From positions 1-64,000 of the forward strand of contig MEDY01000275.1 of the NCBI GenBank assembly GCA_001724265.1: 64,000 nucleotides of DNA, given 5' to 3'. The notes under the pieces were generated by a model. The model made no database searches and was not told where the DNA came from. It saw nothing but the letters and a program-made list of their open reading frames with translations. The position numbers were made by a program, and so were the translations under genes. How positions within the stretch are numbered: position 1 is the first letter of the stretch; the number at the start of each line of letters is the position of its first letter. Below are positions 52,783 through 63,921 of this stretch, piece after piece. This DNA is from Rhizaria sp. SCN 62-66. Its lineage: Eukaryota > Rhizaria, unplaced.

Positions 52783-55700
52783 CCGCAGATCTCCCGCCCC
52801 ACACCCACTTCACACGCAGTTCCCGTATCTGTTCCTGCCATTGAAGCTTACACCAGAGCCCAGAGCCACAGTACGGGCTTGCGGGTGCCGTTAATTAACA
52901 GCTCCAGCCTTGTTAGCACAGGTAGCGCACGCTCAAGCCCGAGCGCAAGTCCGACTCCGAACGCAGGTGTGAGCGCCAGCGCAGGCGCAAGTGCAAGTCC
53001 GACGAGCGAGGGCGTCAAAGCCAATGTGCTGACATTTCGCAACCATGGCAGCAGTTCAAGCAATGCGGGCTCCAACGACAAGACCAGCATTGACGGTGCG
53101 AGGATTCACACTACAAGTACTGTTAAAAGCAGCGCTAGCGAATCCGTTAACAGCAGTGCAAGCACCAACATGCGTAGCATCGAAGACCGCTACAGCAGCG
53201 ACGGGGGCCCTCAGCATTACGATATCACATCTGCGGCTGCGCCAAACACGAAGGCATTCACTCATTCTATCACCACTAACGCTGCTGCAGCTCTGTCAAT
53301 TCTCAACCCTTCTCTGCACAGAAGCCACGTCAAAAGTACGAGTGCTTATGCCGCCGCTGATCCTGTGGCCCCGACACCGGCTGCTGTGTCACGATAGTTT
53401 GGAGCCACCGTCACTGCTTCTGGGGACGACGCTGTCGAGTCAACCCAAGATGTACGTGTTTTATGTGTTGTGGACACGTATGATGATTGCATGCTCAAAC
53501 ACTTGGGTGACATCAAGAACGCGATTGTTTGTTGACGTATCCATTCTTAAATAATTCGCTAACTTAATCGTGTCTAATCTATTTATTTTTGATCGTAGGG
53601 TCTTATGTGTTATAGCCACGTTGTTCCCAAGCCAATCTCCCTCTGGTGCAAGACATGCTCTGAGTTTACATGCGCTACATGTATCGTTGTTCATGCCACA
53701 CACCCAGGTCATTCGATTCAGAGTCTGTCGCAAATTCGCGACAGCACAACCGCAGCCGCCAAGCAGCTGTTTCAACAGCTAGACGTAACAAAGAGTATTG
53801 TGAAGGTAAGCTGCATAGATTTACGACTAGAACTTTAGCATAGCTGAAACACAATCTTTTCTTAACCCGTAATAAGGTTTTGCCAGTCAATACTAATAGT
53901 ACAACACAATTTACCATAACTTAAATTTGAGCATTGTGTTGAAAATGTGAATGTTTCGTAACAGGAGCTAAACGATAACATTACGCAAACTGTCGAGCAC
54001 GAGTGCGCCGCTCTTGCGAACTACGCAAACAACAACCCCGCACTGTGTCCTTCGAATATTGCCGCATCCTTTGCCTCAAAGCTCCGCCTCCTTGCACGCC
54101 GCTGCGTTACAGTGGCTGCGTCTGCGCTTGCAGCCGGCGAGATGGGTGCTCGTGCTCTGTCGCCTCAACGCATCCACGCAGCGAACCCACGGGAGCTTGC
54201 AGCACTACAGATCGCCGCAGGAGACTGGGTGATCCGTACAAGCCCTGATCAGGCTCTTGAAATGTGGCGTCATTGTCTCAGCTGTTATCGCGTAGCCACC
54301 CTGGCAGCAGGCGTGCTTCCCCAGTCTCACATGATTTCAACAGTTCTTGACGTGCCCGTTTCATCGTTCGTGCCTGAATCTTCTGCGGTCGCGTTGCAGG
54401 ATGTGTACTACTGCGGCGTGCGCATTGCAGCCTCACTGCAGCGCGAGTGCGCGTGTGCTTCATCATCAGACCGTATTAACCATAACGCGTGCGCGTGCCC
54501 CATTGTTTGTACACTTAACGCACAGCTCCCGCCGCTGATGACCAAGCTTTACAGCGAAAGGTACGACCTCTTAAAGGCGTACGATGACACAGTTATATCA
54601 GCTAGCCAAGCACCAACGCGGGCCGCAGACTGCGCTGCAGGTAATGCAGCAGCTTCCGCCGCTGTTAACAGCCGGCTCAGCATAGACCCTGGTGGTCGTG
54701 AAGAGGCACTCGTGCGACAGGCTTTTGATGTGCCTGCGTCGTTAACGTTCGGCCGACTTACGTTCACGCTCACCATTACAACCACGCTGAACACTAACGC
54801 AGCAGCTTCCAAAGGTACTAATGCAGCTTCAAGGCCTGGCAACGCAGTGGTAATGCTCCGCACATCAGAATCACTTTGGCTCACCAGCGCTGGCGCGCAT
54901 TCTGCAACCGTCTCACTTGAACCAAGAAACGCCGTTCTTGCCACTCCCGATCAGCTTGGCAATTTGAACCCCGCCGACTTTAGCTCGTTAACCCCAGGAT
55001 TAGTCAATGGTGAGCGCGCGATGCGCGTCAGGCTTGAAGTCGGGGCGCCAAACATGATTCAGCACGCAGTGGCGCAGCAGATGTTCACTGACGCGCTATT
55101 GATGGAGCGTAAGTACGCCGCGCCAATGGAACAAGAGCAGATAAGGGGGGTGTTAGCAGGCGTTGACGCACAAGGAGGGCGACGGCCGCCACCGGTCGCG
55201 GGCACCGCCACAAGCACTCGTCCCGGCGCGAGGACTACTAATACTGCTGCTGCCGCGGCGGTTACTGCAAGCAAGAGCACAAAGACTACGCCTGTCGCTG
55301 TTCCCACATCCACCATGACGCACGCTCGCACTTCTGTTTCTCACACTGCCGCCTTCACGAACAAAGCATATCGCACGATGACTGACACGCCTGCGTCTTC
55401 TCCACCTGCTCTTGAGGACGTTCCTGTAACTGCTGTCGTCCCCAAGACCGCCGATGATAGTGCTGCCGCGGCAACAGTTACTCAAACTCCAACGCTCAAA
55501 GGACCCCGCACTGCTCATTCTGTGTATCTTGCACGCCAAAGCGCAACCAACACTGATGGCCTCTCGCATAACACGAAAGCAACAGTTACAACGCGTTCTC
55601 AAGATCCTGCTATGGGCACGGTAAGTCAAGCCCCTGCGACACGCAAATCCCGCCTCTCAGACCAACCGGGCACTACTGACAGCATTAAGAAGGAAAGTGG

Positions 55701-56778
55701 TGCCAAAGGCCTAACATTCACCAGTCACGATAGCACCGATTTTAGCGCCAGCTCTGCTGTGGGTCTTGCACCCTCAGTGAACACTGTAGCTACGGGTGAC
55801 ATTAACAGCAATGATGGTGCTCACGTTGCGCACACTGGCACAATGCTTCAGCAGCACACCGCGCGCCTGGAAGATTCCACCCAACATTTGGCGAAAATTA
55901 CAAAAACCTTAGGTGCGTTTGTCAAATCCGCTCTTGGTACTTGTAGGAAAGCCAATGTGAAGGATACGACTCACGCATAGGATGCACATATGCTTACAAG
56001 TACGGGGCGTGGCTTGCCAAAGCGTAGCCGCATGACAACCAATTCCGCAAGCGTTGAGGTGAGCGAAGAGGGGGTCTTGCGCGCGGCGCAGACTACCAAG
56101 GCTGGACGCAGTGTGCTGATCCAATACAACTGGGACAAAGCAGGTCGGCGTGCACGGAAGCGGAGCAGTGCTGAAGCGAGCCGCAGCATTAATAACAGTA
56201 GCGACGAAGACTCTGACGACTAGGATGATCACAGGAAAAAAAATTTCCAGAGTCAGTTCGACGCATTCGCAACAGCTGGTGATCTTGTTGGCTTGTTTAA
56301 TTTAATTCAAAACTACCACATAACTAGTGAAGCTCGTCTACATGACGCTTGTACATGCCCAATCCCCCCACGGCTACGTAACAAGCCTGAGAACCGGAAT
56401 CGCAGTGAGTTTGCGCTGCGTGCGTTGTTAGTCGAAGGGCGTGTGAGATCATCCGCAACCAAGCTGCGCGATAACTGGAAGTCGATGGATGATCTTCGGC
56501 GCAAACGGCTTGAGATTTACATCAAGTATGGCACTGCTGTGCTGATAGAGATGATGAAGCGCGAGGCGCAGCGCGTTGCAGAAGCACATGAACAAAACAA
56601 GACGGACATGCAGAGTCACAGCAGCCGTGACGGCGACAGCGGTGTGACTCGCAGTCACACAGGCGCTCTTGCAGGCACAGACGGCAAGGCTGTAGGTGGC
56701 TATTACCTGAAGAAAAACACTAGTTTTGGAGCTGAAATGAAGGATAGTGATGCTGATGACGAGAATGATGGGGGTTGA
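52783..56778 (+). CDS. B-box zinc-finger protein, multi-exon, 5' end unresolved
   Basis: Three exons can be joined in phase 0: 52783-53451, 53599-53805 and 53965-56778 (introns GTACGT...GATCGTAG, 147 nt, and GTAAGC...CGTAACAG, 159 nt), for about 1230 codons. Exon 2 encodes a B-box: CYSHVVPKPISLWCKTC, then CATC and paired His residues (VVHATHPGHS). The next residues (LSQIRDSTTAAAKQLFQQLD) resemble the coiled coil that follows B-boxes in TRIM-type proteins. No RING finger is visible. The first exon is Ser/Ala-rich. The last exon has a beta-rich part (LTFGRLTFTLTITTTLNTN), a Thr/Ala-rich linker, a basic patch (KAGRRARKRSS) and a helical, charged C-terminus. In-frame TAG codons occur at 53395, 55978 and 56221, each flanked by coding sequence, and the final stop is TGA. 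If TAG terminates, the protein ends at 55978. I cannot name an orthologue. Confidence 0.72.
53452..53598 (+). other. intron upstream of the B-box exon
   Basis: The donor is CAAGAT|GTACGT and the acceptor is GATCGTAG|GGT. The 147-nt AT-rich intron is phase 0. It places the sequence 3' of the in-frame TAG at 53395 in the same reading frame as the B-box. Confidence 0.8.
53806..53964 (+). other. intron downstream of the B-box exon
   Basis: The donor is GTGAAG|GTAAGC and the acceptor is CGTAACAG|GAG. The 159-nt AT-rich intron is phase 0. Confidence 0.8.
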
Positions 56779-59700
56779 GAAGATGGCATCGGGACTGAAG
56801 TGAGCGAGTACGTGTTTACGCATGAGTCGCGGTGACGTTGATAATGAGCCAAACAAGTAGATGCGATATATTACAAGTACAGCTGTACATTTCAATTATG
56901 ACAATTTAACATTCTTGAACAATACAAAGATATATGTTGCAAGATCAACGACACAAAGATTGGCCTTTTCAGTACGATATGGGCCATTACGACGAGGAAA
57001 CTTTTTTTTTTTTTTCTCTTAGGCTAGTGACTGCAGGTCACCAACCTCTTACGAGCGCATTTGTGTATTCAAGTACAGCTATTGTGACAACAAACGAGAT
57101 CTCATGACTGAGATGTCATTGCCGAATAGCGGCATTCAAGGCGCAAACATGCTTTCGTGACCCGGATCCAACATTATCAGCAACCGCGGGGTCAAATACG
57201 TCAGTCACAGGCAGAGACTCGCATTACACACACGAACATACATGCAGAAAAACATATATGCCCAATGTGCCGAGCGAGCGTTGGCGGTGACGGCAGCGGT
57301 GACCGAGCAACGGGGGCTGGGTTGGGGCGGGGGTGCGGCCGGGGTACGGCGGCGATTGCGCCAGCAGCGCAGCGCACTCTGCGGCAACACAGCACATCGA
57401 ACAGCTAGCTCGACGCAGTTTCACTCACACGCCCTGCGCGCGCGGAGCGCCTTAGTGACGAAGGTTGGCTCGCGGAGAGGGAGAGAGGGAAGATGTAGCG
57501 GAGCCGGCGTGCGGCGGTCGTGCGGATACAGAGGCGAGCGCGGGGGCGCAGGGCGGGGTGATGACACTGCTTGTCGACGACCTCATTGCAGCGACGGCTT
57601 TTCCATTCGAGATATTTGCTTACACCAGCCACTCGTCTCAGGGAAAGATATAGTTCCTGACCTGACCTGAGCTGTGCCGTGATTATGCCGTGCCATTACT
57701 GTTAGATAGGGGTTGGATTGGGCAGGCGAGAGACTCCGCGGACAGGGCAACAAGTGAGTGAATTAGGCAAACGGCGATGGAGACGCGGACAAACTGACGG
57801 AGGGCGGGCGCGAGAGCGAGAGTGGGATGATCGACAGCAGACAAACACACACGCAGAGGAGACGATGGAAGGATAACTTAACACACAAAGATACGAAACA
57901 CACAACACATACGAAGAGATATAACTAAAATTTCACCTTCCAACGTTGAAGCTAGGACAGTATGAACCTGAGACAGACAACAAAAAGAAACACTTGGGAG
58001 TCTTCTGCACATTTTACTAAACATAAGTTCTCGATTGTTGCGCTTCTTCCCGCAGTATCTGTCGTGGCTGGGATGCAACCACTGACTGCAGCAGAGATAA
58101 CGCGCGCGAGAGAAAAGGGACGGAGATAGAAGAAGTGAGACTGTAACACCAAGTAGGCAGTAGACAGCAAACACAAACTTGACTGAAAAAAAATAAAAAA
58201 AAATCCACAAAAAACACACATACACACGCACAATAAAATTGAGGATGCAAAAAATGAATAGCAAACAGGCGTCATGCGCCGCGCACGGCACACACATAAC
58301 ATAGACTAGACACGACGTGCACGCGTGTGAGAGAAAGAGAGAGATTATGCGAGATACTAAGGTCTGCGTTCCGTGGGTGCAATGCGGCGGCGACTGAGGC
58401 AGATGAAAAAAGAAGAAAAAAACAACACACAACTACTTGCTAGTGACTACTTGCGAGTGACAAAAAAAGAAAAACATGCGTCCACGATAGCTGTGCACGA
58501 GGTCGAAAACAGTGAGCTGGGCCGACTGCTTCGCGACTGTGGCTATGAACGCGGCGGCGCCTTTGCTTAAATGTGCTTGTGATTGTGTGATTGGCTGTAG
58601 CTATGTTGGGTTCGTATCAGAGCGACATGTAGTTACAACAGAGACACACATGGTAATGCTGAGAACAAGGAACAAGTACAGGCAAGTCACACAACACAAA
58701 CACAAAGCCGCACAAACGAACATCTGGAGGCATAAACACACGGAAAACATAAACATTCTTGGCTTTGCGTTCAGGTACTTAGTGAAAAGGCAACCTAAAC
58801 CGGAGAAGCGAGTGAAGCAGTGCGAGCAAATGAGCTCCACTAACACGGGATAAACATATTCAAATATAAACATACAAGACACACGATCATAAAACACTTG
58901 TACCATCTAAAACACGACAATAAGAGAAACAGGTTTGCAACATTTCTGCTTTTGTTTACTTTTACTTTTCCTCTTGGGTTTGGGTTCGGTTGCGATTTGT
59001 TGTGATTACATAAACATTGCTTTTTGTTCAAGGTCCTCCGTGAGGACACAGTGACGACCGACAGTCACACTACACCGTGTGCAATTGCTAGGCACACACA
59101 AACATACCGTTGTACGCGCTCACAGCAAGCTAGAGTCAAGAATTTAGACTCAAACACGGAAGACGAGGGCGGGCTCGGAGCAGAGCGGTTCGGCGTGACT
59201 AGGCGACCAGAAGACAACTTGAACGAAAAAACGTAAGATAGTAGCAGCTTAGCGGCGAATAAAGAAGCAACGACTCCAAACAAAAACATACAGATAGCTT
59301 GTTGACCGAAGCCAAAAAAACAAGCACGCGAGCACTGTCGCGGTCACATACAAACAAGACACAAAATGGGAATAGCAACGGGGATTATGTACAGATACAA
59401 TGAGAAGACAAATATGACGATTTTTTGTGACATTATTTTTTTGATGGTTTTTGAGTCATTCTTTGGTTTTCTCTCGTAATTATATGATGTCTGGAGCTTG
59501 TTATTAGACTCACAAGGCAAACGTTGCGCTCATGGATGCGTGGTTACTTTGAGCGCGTGAACGTGGCATGTTTGGGCTCGCAAAGTGCGACACTTCGCGA
59601 AAACATAGCAAACAAGATATGAAAAATAAAGACATATGACAGAGTTATCATATAAAAAATACGGCGCGCGTTCAAGCGTTTTGACGTTAGTTGATGATCT

Positions 59701-60546
59701 TTGCTACGAGTTCAAGCACAGCGCACTAGGCCTTCAGTCGTTTTCTGCGACCCATCTGAGTAACAGCTAGCTAGCACTTGTGTGATGAGATATTGAGACG
59801 TTAAAGAAGCGAGTGACCAAGCTGATGTGACGAATGGAATATGTAGGAACGTGATAGCTCGTACGTAAAATGTGACTAGTGTACGGCGATCACAGAAACA
59901 ACAAAGCGACGACAGCGACAGCGATAACGGAAATAGCGAAGGGATCATGGCGACGGCAAGTTGCAACGGCAGAGAGGGAGCAAGGCGGCAAGAGCAGGAG
60001 GGCGAGAACGAGGGATTGAAGGAGCATGAAGAAGAGAGAGAGAGAGGGGAGACGCCAGTCTTAGTTGGATTGGAGCGACTGGCGGGCTACTGTGCGCATT
60101 GTTTCACACTATCTGTCGCTATGCTGAGTGGGAGGCACAACAACAGGCAGTGCGCGATGACAACAACGACATCAGAAACGATGGAACGAACGCAGGCTTC
60201 CTAGCTTGAGAGACACAGCTGCAAAGCAGTGCAGTCAAGCTGGGAGCTGAAAAAAAGACGTTAAAACAGCGAAGAACGTAACAGTGAAAAACAGAAACAT
60301 GCGAAAACACACACACAAACGAGATGTAGTGCAACATCACACACTCACGACAGGAACACAGTTTGATTGAGCTTTAACTTAGCTTATCGTTACTTCGCTT
60401 AGCCTGGGTGGGCTGCAGCGGAACTGTGCCGTGGTCAAGTGAACGTTTTGTGGTGCTTGGAGTCAGTAATAGAATTCCCGGGAATTCTATTACTGACTTT
60501 GGTTTGTCAGTTCAATTCAGTTCATTTCATTTTACTCTCTCCTTCC
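56779..60546. other. 3.8-kb region without a recognised gene
   Basis: This is the longest gene-poor stretch of the window. It has a T14 run near 57001, a GC-rich island at about 57270-57590, and long AC/AG-rich segments (57840-59340) that read like UTR or spacer. Frames of up to about 180 codons on either strand lack family resemblance and coding-type composition. Close to the right end is a 38-bp perfect palindrome, annotated separately. Confidence 0.5.
60461..60498. repeat. 38-bp perfect palindrome downstream of the last gene
   Basis: The arm AGTCAGTAATAGAATTCCC (60461-60479) is followed immediately by its exact reverse complement, with no spacer. It lies 48 bp beyond the stop codon of the minus-strand gene, so it falls in that gene's 3' UTR or terminator region. 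The centre reads GAATTCCCGGGAATTC. Confidence 0.95.
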
Positions 60547-63500
60547 TTACTGCGGACCCAGTCCCTTGGACAGCCCCAGTCCGTGGTGGCCGTGAACGTG
60601 GGCCGGGTGACCGTGGGCGGGCGGGTTCTGCTGCAGCAGCCCCATAAGCGCCGCGATCTGGTTCATCTGCTGCGAGTTGCCGCCGGCTGCACCACCGCCG
60701 TTGGCAGCCAAGAGCGCCTGCGCTTGTGCTTGTGCCTGCTGCGCCTGCGCCTGCATCTGCGCCGCCTGCGCGTGGACCTGTGCCTGCGCCATGGCCTGCG
60801 CCATGGCCTGCGCCTGCGCGAGCGCCTGCGCCTGGGCCTGGGCCTGAACCTGTGCCTGCGCGTGCGACTGCGCCTGCAGCAGCTGCTGCGCCAGCTCGAA
60901 GAAGTTGGTCGCGCTCGGCGCCGCTGCCGCGGCGCTGGCGCTCACGGCGGCGGCGGTGGCGCTGGTGGCCGCGGCGCCGTTGCGCTTGGCCATGGCGGGC
61001 TTCGCCGGCAGCATGAGCCCGGCCATCGAGCCCGGAGCAGCGGCGGCGGCGGGCTTGGCGGCCTTGGCCACCTTGGGCTTGACGGGACGCACCGAGTGCA
61101 GCGCCTGCATGTTCACCGACAAGCTGCCCAGGCCGTGCCCGTGGCTGTGACCGTGGGGCGCGATGGCCGGCGACGCGGGCGCGGCCGGTCCGCTGCCGCC
61201 GCCCACCTGCACCTGCGCCTGTGCGTCATGGTAGCCGGCGTTGCCGCCGCCGCCGAGGCCGAGGCCGTGGGCCTGGCCCTGCCCGTAGCTGGTCACGGCG
61301 GGCGCAGCCAGCGTCGCGGCGGTCGACGGCGTGACCGCGGCCACGGCCGTCACGGTCGACTGCGCGGCCGTGGCGTTGGCGGCGCGCGCGGCGATGAGCG
61401 CAACGCCCTTGCGCGGGCACGGCGCCTGCTGCTGCTGAACCTGCTGCTGGATGTGCTGCTGCCGCTCGCGCAGCGCGGCCGTCAGCGCCGAGTCGGCGGC
61501 AGTGCTCGCGGCGGCCGCAGCGGCGGCCACGGTCTCGGCGTCGCACGTCTCCGCCGGCGACCGCAACTGCTGCTCAGAGCTCGCGAGGCCCGGCTCTAGC
61601 TTCACGCCCCCGCTGCTAATGCTGCCGTCCTCGTTGGCGACAGACGCAGACGCAGACACGGACGCCGAAGCAGACATGGAGCCGCCGCCGAAGCCCGCGG
61701 CGCTGACGCCGCCCGAGAGTGAGAGAGCAACCGCGGCGGCGGCGGCGGCGGCCTCCTCAGCGGCGGCCGCGGCCGTAGTGACGGGCCCGACGTTGACGAG
61801 CACGGGGTGACGCCGCAGCGCCGCGCGCGCGCTGTCGGCTTCAGCCGCGGGCGCGAACTGCAGCAGCCCCTCGGCCGTGGTCTTGAGCTCGGCCATGACG
61901 GCGTGGGCCGCCGCGACCTCGACGCGCATGACGGCAATCTCCTCGCCCGCCGACACGCAGCGCAGCTTGAGCAGGTTGAGCTCATTGCGCACGGCCGTCA
62001 ACTGCGCGGTGTGCGCCGCCGTGGCCGCATTGATAGTGGCCGCCTCGCCGGCCGCCACACGCACAAGCGCCGCGGCGAGGCAGCCCACGACGTCGGCAAG
62101 CTGCGCAGGCGACAGCGCATGGGCCGCAACCAGTCCCGCGATCGAGGCCGCGGGGTCCGTCAGTTGCGCCTGCGTGAAGAGCACGGCCGGCGCGGCACCC
62201 GCCGCGGCGCCGCGCCGCCCGCCCGCGCCCGCGCCGCCCAGCCCGCCCAGCGGCCCGCCGACGGCGGCGCCCGCGTCAGCGTGGCTCATCATGCCGCGCG
62301 CGCCGGCGCCGTCGAGAGCCAGCGCGCCGCGGCGGCCGTCGCGGCGGATCTTGCCACCGTCCCCGCTGGCCACGGCCACAGCGGCCGCCAACGAGACGGC
62401 ACTCCCGTCCTCGTCGCCCCCCGCGGCGCCCCCGCTGCCGCCGGCCGCGGCCGCTGCCGAGGACGCCGAAGCGGAGGACCCGGCGGCGGCGACGTTGTGC
62501 TGCTGGAGCAGCTGCTGCTGCAGCGCCGAAAGTGGCGCGCCCGAGGCCGCGGCGACAGTGGCGGCCTTAAGCGCGGCGATCGTGGCCGCGTGCTCCAACA
62601 CCGCGACGCAGAGCCCGAGCGGCGCGTCCAGCGGCGGCTGGTCGTCGACCGCGCCCGAGGCACCCGCCGCCGCCACCAGTTTCGCCGTCGCGGATGACAT
62701 CGTGGGCGCAGACGCAGATGACGCGGCATGGGTACCTGTGGCACCAGTGGGGGTCGCGAGGTCGGCGTCGTCGGTCATGGCGGACGCGGACGAGGGGAGC
62801 AGCCCGTCGTCCTCGCTCTTGGCGCTGCCGCTGCCGTCCGCGGCGCTGAGACCGCCGCTGCTGGTGCCGTTAGGGTCGGCTTTGCAGCCGTGGCCGCCGT
62901 CGAGCGCGAGCGCGGTGGTGACGATGCCGCCGCAGCGGGCCAGCGCCTCCTGCATCTGCCCGGCAGCACGCGCGTGCTGCAGCTGCTTGGCTGCCGCGCC
63001 GGGGCTAGCCACGGCGGCGGCCGCGGCGGCGGCAGCCGCGGTCTGCGCCTGCACGTGGCGCGACACGCGCGAGCCCGCCAGCGTCAGCGGCGCCGCGGGC
63101 TGCGCGGGCGCCGCGGCAGCAGCAGCGGCGGCGGTGGCGGCGGTGGCGGCGGTGGCGGCGGTGACGATGGAGCGGCGGTGCAAAGCAGGGGACGGGCCCT
63201 CGCTGCCGGAGCCAGGGCCGGGTGTGCCCGCGCCCGCGGACAGACCGGCGCTGTTGCCGTTTGTATTAAGGTGTCGGTGGCCAGCGGCGGCGGCGGCGGA
63301 GGCAGAGCCAGGGGTGTGGCGGGTGAGGGCGGCGGCCGCGGCGGTGGCCGTGACGCTCGCCAGCGCGGGCGACACGCCGTGGTCGTGACCGTGACCGTGG
63401 CCGTGGGCGCCGGTGCCGGTGCGGGAGGCGGAGAGCATGGCGGCCGAGTGTGACGCGAGCGCGATCGCTGACGCGGGCGCGCCGTGACTGTGTGCGAGCG

Positions 63501-63921
63501 AGTGCGCGTGCGCGGCGGCATGGAGGCCGTGCGAGGACTGGCGCGAGGGCGGCGTCACGGCGGCGGGCGCGGCGCCGGCGACGAGGAGCTGCTCGGGCGG
63601 GGACGGCGCTCTGCGGAGCTCACCAGCCAGCAGCAGCCCGGCTGCCGTCTTAAGGTACCCGGCGCTGGTGAAGGCCAACGACGAGTGCGGGCTGGGCGGG
63701 TACGTGTGCGAGTCTGCGGCTTCGCTCGCGGCGGAGGACGACGGCGGCGTGGCTGTGCCCGGGACGGGAGCAGAGAGGCCGTTGCTGGCGTGCTGGGCTC
63801 CTGTCGCGGGGGAGAGCTGAACTTGGTGGTGGCTGTTGAAGTCGCCCTTTGAGTAGGGGCGTTTCACTACCGGTTGGACATCACCAGGACGTCCGGAGGA
63901 GGAACCTGAAACTTCCGACAT
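60547..63921 (-). CDS. Ala/Gln/His-rich low-complexity protein of unknown function
   Basis: A single-exon 1124-aa protein with no family I recognise. The ATG at 63921 ([19 protein letters not shown]) is the first true start; the frame open further upstream has no ATG and begins near a splice-acceptor-like TCTCTCCAG. The body is Ala-rich with Gly-His repeats ([10 protein letters not shown]) near residue 170. A more ordered helical region at about residues 600-710 ([19 protein letters not shown], then [19 protein letters not shown]) could form a coiled coil. A Lys-rich patch ([10 protein letters not shown]) is followed by (Gln-Ala)n tracts at about residues 1010-1065 and a Gln/His-rich end. It resembles the 15-kb gene in composition and in the Gln-Ala tracts. 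A disordered nuclear cofactor is possible, but this is inference. The stop is TAA. Confidence 0.65.
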   Translation of the reverse strand: MSEVSGSSSGRPGDVQPVVKRPYSKGDFNSHHQVQLSPATGAQHASNGLSAPVPGTATPPSSSAASEAADSHTYPPSPHSSLAFTSAGYLKTAAGLLLAGELRRAPSPPEQLLVAGAAPAAVTPPSRQSSHGLHAAAHAHSLAHSHGAPASAIALASHSAAMLSASRTGTGAHGHGHGHDHGVSPALASVTATAAAAALTRHTPGSASAAAAAGHRHLNTNGNSAGLSAGAGTPGPGSGSEGPSPALHRRSIVTAATAATAATAAAAAAAAPAQPAAPLTLAGSRVSRHVQAQTAAAAAAAAAVASPGAAAKQLQHARAAGQMQEALARCGGIVTTALALDGGHGCKADPNGTSSGGLSAADGSGSAKSEDDGLLPSSASAMTDDADLATPTGATGTHAASSASAPTMSSATAKLVAAAGASGAVDDQPPLDAPLGLCVAVLEHAATIAALKAATVAAASGAPLSALQQQLLQQHNVAAAGSSASASSAAAAAGGSGGAAGGDEDGSAVSLAAAVAVASGDGGKIRRDGRRGALALDGAGARGMMSHADAGAAVGGPLGGLGGAGAGGRRGAAAGAAPAVLFTQAQLTDPAASIAGLVAAHALSPAQLADVVGCLAAALVRVAAGEAATINAATAAHTAQLTAVRNELNLLKLRCVSAGEEIAVMRVEVAAAHAVMAELKTTAEGLLQFAPAAEADSARAALRRHPVLVNVGPVTTAAAAAEEAAAAAAAVALSLSGGVSAAGFGGGSMSASASVSASASVANEDGSISSGGVKLEPGLASSEQQLRSPAETCDAETVAAAAAAASTAADSALTAALRERQQHIQQQVQQQQAPCPRKGVALIAARAANATAAQSTVTAVAAVTPSTAATLAAPAVTSYGQGQAHGLGLGGGGNAGYHDAQAQVQVGGGSGPAAPASPAIAPHGHSHGHGLGSLSVNMQALHSVRPVKPKVAKAAKPAAAAAPGSMAGLMLPAKPAMAKRNGAAATSATAAAVSASAAAAAPSATNFFELAQQLLQAQSHAQAQVQAQAQAQALAQAQAMAQAMAQAQVHAQAAQMQAQAQQAQAQAQALLAANGGGAAGGNSQQMNQIAALMGLLQQNPPAHGHPAHVHGHHGLGLSKGLGPQ
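60726..60890 (-). repeat. Gln-Ala-encoding hexamer repeat
   Basis: Tandem GCCTGN and TGCGCC-like units encode a long (Gln-Ala)n run with Met, His and Val interruptions. It is the same amino-acid pattern as the two tracts in the 15-kb gene. Confidence 0.88.
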
